A stretch of 64,000 nucleotides of DNA from Chitinophaga silvatica. GTDB taxonomy: Bacteria; Bacteroidota; Bacteroidia; Chitinophagales; Chitinophagaceae. The notes beneath the pieces were generated by a model that was not told the origin of the DNA, made no database searches, and worked only from the letters and a program-made list of their open reading frames with translations. The stretch is taken from the NCBI RefSeq assembly GCF_003419895.1, contig NZ_QPMM01000003.1, positions 248,001-312,000 of the forward strand, in the 5' to 3' direction. This document shows, piece by piece, positions 60,986 to 64,000 of the stretch (position 1 is its first letter; each line of letters starts with the position of its first letter). The translations under genes were made by a program, and so were the position numbers.

Positions 60986-62368
60986 TTATTTCTTTTGTCC
61001 TTCGAAGAGCTGTTCCTTAGGAACTACTTTTACTTTTTTACCATTTTCCAGGGTTTTAGACACTGCTGAATATGGTGCACTAATCACTTCGTCTCCTTCT
61101 TTGAGGCCGGATAAGATTTCGATATAGGAATCGTCCTGGATTCCTGTTTTCACTGTTTGCATTTTAACTGTACCGTCTTTCTGCAACAGGAATACTACTT
61201 CATTAATCGCAGTTTTAGATGCAGGAGCTAAATCCTTTTCTTCTTCATCGTTCTTCTTCTCCTTTTTATCTTTTCCGTTCTTATTCGTATTTGATGAGTC
61301 ACGTGTAGTTACTGCATTGATAGGAATTGCCAGTACATTAGCCACTCTTCTGGTTTGAATATTAACACTGGCACTCATCCCTGGTCTGAAAGGAAAAGTA
61401 CGGTGATTTTTATCAACCAGGTCGGCATAGCTTTCCGGCAATATTCTTATATGTACGATGTAACTGGTAACCTGTTCTGCCGATGATGCTGTGGAAGCTG
61501 TAGCAGTAGCAGCGCCTTTGCTGGAGCTGGCAATCTGAGTAACAATTCCTTTAAACTCTCTTGAATTATACGCATCTACTTCAATAATAGCGGTATCGCC
61601 ATATTTTACTCTTGGAATATCATTTTCTCCTACATCTACCTGCACCTCCATTGTATTCATATCAGCGATTCTCAGCATTTCAGTACCGGTCATTTGAGCA
61701 GTACCTACTACCCTTTCCCCTTTCTTTACAGAAAGCAGGGAAACAATACCTCCCATAGGAGCCGAGATGGTAGTACGACCCAGATTTTTATTCGCTTCAT
61801 TCAGATTTGCCTGGGCGCTCTGGACTGCGAATTTATTACCATTAATTTGCTGTACGGCTGCGTTATAATCGGCTTGTGCTGCAAGGAATGCAGCTTCAGA
61901 CGTTTCGAACTCAGATCGTGAAATAACTTTCTGAGCTAATAGTTCTTTATTTCTGGTGTAAGCTGCTTTATTTTGATCCAGACGGGCTTTGAAGGAATTT
62001 AATCCGGCAGCGGAGTTGGCCAGTTGGGCCTGAGATTGGCTTACAGAAGCGGCAGCTTTGTCGACCATTGAACCGTAAATATCTGCGTATATACGTGCCA
62101 GAATCTGGCCACGTTTCACAGAATCACCTTCTTTAACAAGTAAATCGGTAATCTCTCCTGATACATCGGAGCTTACCTTAACTTCAATTTCAGGATAGAT
62201 TTTTCCGCTGGCAGTTACAACTTCGATAATACTCCTACGGGCAGCTTTATCTATTGCTACCTTAATACCTTCTTCCTTACCTATTACTCCCGCTCCTTTC
62301 AGGATAAAGTATAAAATAACAAGTGCTATGGGTGTGCCTATGAGCCAATACTTTTTCTTTCTCTTCAT
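60986..62368 (-). CDS. Efflux transporter periplasmic adaptor (MacA/HlyD family)
   Basis: Membrane-fusion protein of 460 residues linking an inner-membrane pump to a TolC-like exit duct. It has an N-terminal anchor (KKYWLIGTPIALVILYFIL), a lipoyl-like half (VSSDVSGEITDLLVKEGDSVKRGQILARI), a long alpha-hairpin (about 95-195), the second lipoyl half (TTISAPMGGIVSLLSVKKGERV), beta-barrel (FPFRPGMSASVNIQTR) and membrane-proximal domains. A Lys/Glu-rich insertion (about 360-385) lies in the C-terminal region. It follows the TolC-like gene by 25 bases. The ABC permease (MacB) that usually comes next is absent; gpsA is there instead. Confidence 0.9.
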   Translation of the reverse strand: MKRKKKYWLIGTPIALVILYFILKGAGVIGKEEGIKVAIDKAARRSIIEVVTASGKIYPEIEVKVSSDVSGEITDLLVKEGDSVKRGQILARIYADIYGSMVDKAAASVSQSQAQLANSAAGLNSFKARLDQNKAAYTRNKELLAQKVISRSEFETSEAAFLAAQADYNAAVQQINGNKFAVQSAQANLNEANKNLGRTTISAPMGGIVSLLSVKKGERVVGTAQMTGTEMLRIADMNTMEVQVDVGENDIPRVKYGDTAIIEVDAYNSREFKGIVTQIASSSKGAATATASTASSAEQVTSYIVHIRILPESYADLVDKNHRTFPFRPGMSASVNIQTRRVANVLAIPINAVTTRDSSNTNKNGKDKKEKKNDEEEKDLAPASKTAINEVVFLLQKDGTVKMQTVKTGIQDDSYIEILSGLKEGDEVISAPYSAVSKTLENGKKVKVVPKEQLFEGQKK

Positions 62369-62393
62369 AAAGCAGTTTAATTGCTGGAGGAAT

Positions 62394-63848
62394 CTACAGC
62401 GAAATTTTCTGATCTCTATAGAATTCCAAAAGTTTCATTTTAAATATATAATCATATTGCGCAGAAACTTTTTCTATCTGCGCGCGGTATAACTTACTTT
62501 GAGTGGTAATATAATCGATAGTGTTCATCAAGCCCAGGTTAAAGCGCTTAGTGGCAAAGTCATAGGCTTTCTGAGCTGCCAGGACACCGGTTGATGACGC
62601 ATTATATTTCTGTAACGCTGCCACTGCGTTGGCATGAGCGGTATAAATATCCTGTCTGAGTTTTTGATTGTCTATATCTCTTGTCAATTCCAGACTTTCA
62701 ACATTCAGTTTGGCTTTAGCAACATTGGTACGTACCTGCCATCCATTAAAAATAGGAATACTTAGTGAAAGGCGAACTGATTGTTTGAAATAATTGCTTA
62801 ATTGGTCGTTTAATCCTAATGTTTTATAAACTGGTGAGGTAATTACAGGATACGCATGCGCTACCGGGGTAGCCGGATTAGCCCCATCGGCTACATATCC
62901 GATTGTATCCACTTGTATTTTGGGTATACCACCTACCAGCTCTTTAATACTATTGGAGTAGGAACTTCCTAAACTTGCACTCAGTGAGATCTTTGGATAT
63001 AACTGAGATTTTGCAGCTTTATAACCATAGTTAGCAGATTGAATCCTGGATTCATCTGCTTTTGTTAATGGGTATGTGGTTAAAGCAGCGCTATAAACCA
63101 TTTCAGGGGCCATTTCATGCAGAGGTGCAACCGGAAGCGATGAAATATTTGCCGGGATATCTGCTTCAAAAGGAATATCGAAACCCAGGTTGAGATAAGC
63201 CTTCATCTGTAAAATAGAGAGCACTACCTGGTTTTGAGCAGTAACAAGGTTGGTACTGTCCATGGCCAGCTGAGCTTCCAGGTCGGCCTGGTTACTTTCT
63301 GGAACTGATCCTGCAATTACCAGTTTTTTGGTGTTTTCCAGATTAGATTGAGTTAATTCTACCTGTACCTGGTTTACTTTTAGTTGTTCACTATTCAGGA
63401 GGATCTGAAGAAAAGCCGTTGCAACATTAAAAGCAAGGTCATTTCTTGCTTTAAGTAGTAAAAAGCTATTGGATTCCAGATCGTATTTATTAGAGGTAAT
63501 AGTACGTTGTCTGTAGAACCAGTTAAAGATGTCGGTACCTAACGATAATCCACCGTCGACAGACCAGAAAGACTGGGTAACTAATGTATTTGTTTCGGGG
63601 TCAGGGTTACGACCTTGGTTAAAACCGCTACCCAAGCTACCATTTAAACTAGGGATCATGCCCAGTTTACTTTGCTTGAGGGTCAGTTCAGACAAACGTC
63701 TTTGAATTTCCTGCTGTTTTACCTGTAAATTATTCTGCAAGGCATAATCCACGCAACGCTGTAAGCTCCATTTATCCTGGGCTTTGGCGGATGTTATGTC
63801 GGCAAACAATAAAACCAGAACTAGTCCTGCTATTCGGGATATACTCAT
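62394..63848 (-). CDS. TolC family outer membrane efflux protein
   Basis: Trimeric outer-membrane duct. From ATG 63848 the protein has 484 residues with a signal peptide (IAGLVLVLLFADITSAKA). The mature part starts QDKWSLQRCVDYALQNNLQVKQQEIQRRLSEL, the TolC N-terminal repeat, and has two long helical repeats with NQADLEAQLAMDSTNLVTAQNQ and the second repeat around 370-440. The frame is open upstream to 63956, but those residues lack family character. Co-transcribed with the adaptor downstream. The pump partner is not visible in the window. Confidence 0.9.
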   Translation of the reverse strand: MSISRIAGLVLVLLFADITSAKAQDKWSLQRCVDYALQNNLQVKQQEIQRRLSELTLKQSKLGMIPSLNGSLGSGFNQGRNPDPETNTLVTQSFWSVDGGLSLGTDIFNWFYRQRTITSNKYDLESNSFLLLKARNDLAFNVATAFLQILLNSEQLKVNQVQVELTQSNLENTKKLVIAGSVPESNQADLEAQLAMDSTNLVTAQNQVVLSILQMKAYLNLGFDIPFEADIPANISSLPVAPLHEMAPEMVYSAALTTYPLTKADESRIQSANYGYKAAKSQLYPKISLSASLGSSYSNSIKELVGGIPKIQVDTIGYVADGANPATPVAHAYPVITSPVYKTLGLNDQLSNYFKQSVRLSLSIPIFNGWQVRTNVAKAKLNVESLELTRDIDNQKLRQDIYTAHANAVAALQKYNASSTGVLAAQKAYDFATKRFNLGLMNTIDYITTQSKLYRAQIEKVSAQYDYIFKMKLLEFYRDQKISL

Positions 63849-64000
63849 AACATTCCAAAAATATAATAATTGTGACGATACTTTTTCCTTCTTCTTGATA
63901 GAAGGCCAAAAATTATTAGGTATGGCAGTATCGTTCGCCAATCCGGTGTACAACATAATCTTTTTTTTACAGATTTTTAAAAAGTGGTCAATTTTTATCA

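Overview
This 64 kb window looks like chromosomal core and near-core DNA of a member of the phylum Bacteroidota, most likely the family Chitinophagaceae (Chitinophaga-like). The reasons are several lineage-restricted families (DUF4290, IPExxxVDY, DUF5522, DUF4199, a GldE-like CNNM/CorC protein), a Rho factor with a long acidic insertion, eukaryote-like tryptophan 2,3-dioxygenase, and promoters of the Bacteroidota type (TTTG, about 20 nt, TAnnTTTG). I see no prophage, no intact insertion sequence, no CRISPR array and no ribosomal RNA. Base composition looks even throughout.

Layout. 0-7.6 kb: an acyl-CoA dehydrogenase, a cell-wall amidase, an M28 carboxypeptidase, an AhpD-like protein and a lone beta subunit of a 2-oxoacid:ferredoxin oxidoreductase. 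7.6-12.3 kb: a LysE exporter, a GH3-family acyl-adenylating protein, an inositol-monophosphatase-type phosphatase and thiamine-phosphate kinase, with two copies of a roughly 210 bp palindromic repeat in convergent gaps. 12.3-19.1 kb: a tightly packed six-gene minus-strand operon (pcrA, recX, nitrilase-family amidase, VOC protein, nagA, GT39). 19.1-28.9 kb: an ECF sigma factor, an HdeD-like membrane protein, a second M28 peptidase, tatC-rpiB, a CNNM/CorC protein, gmk, and murA with DUF4290. 29-33.7 kb: tryptophan dioxygenase with an Lrp regulator, a tRNA-like RNA gene, trmB, overlapping small genes and a pterin dehydratase. 33.7-38.1 kb: a LytS/LytTR-type two-component pair, then a TetR regulator with an outer-membrane barrel protein. 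38.4-45.2 kb: rho, asnS, a lone exbD, a 2OG-Fe(II) oxygenase and a chromate-transporter homologue. 45.2-51.7 kb: an NtrC-type regulator, DUF4199, the LigD-Ku non-homologous end-joining operon and small stress-type genes. 51.9-59.1 kb: a signalling cluster (two histidine kinases, an NtrC-type regulator, a stand-alone receiver) joined to a large two-domain glycosyltransferase. 59.4-64 kb: a small orphan protein, gpsA, and an efflux adaptor/TolC pair without its inner-membrane pump.

The least-explained element is at about 31.35-31.64 kb. An autonomous RNA gene with a very good Bacteroidota promoter and an intrinsic terminator encodes a tRNA-like fold (acceptor stem, Leu-type D arm, anticodon arm reading GUC, canonical T arm) whose variable region is enlarged to about 70 nt. 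A second candidate small RNA, with its own promoter and terminator, lies on the minus strand at 24.50-24.65 kb. A third theme is the palindromic repeat family, one copy of which contains the stop codons of both flanking convergent genes.

No searches were run. Family assignments rest on motifs visible in the translated sequences, and transcription signals are by-eye matches.
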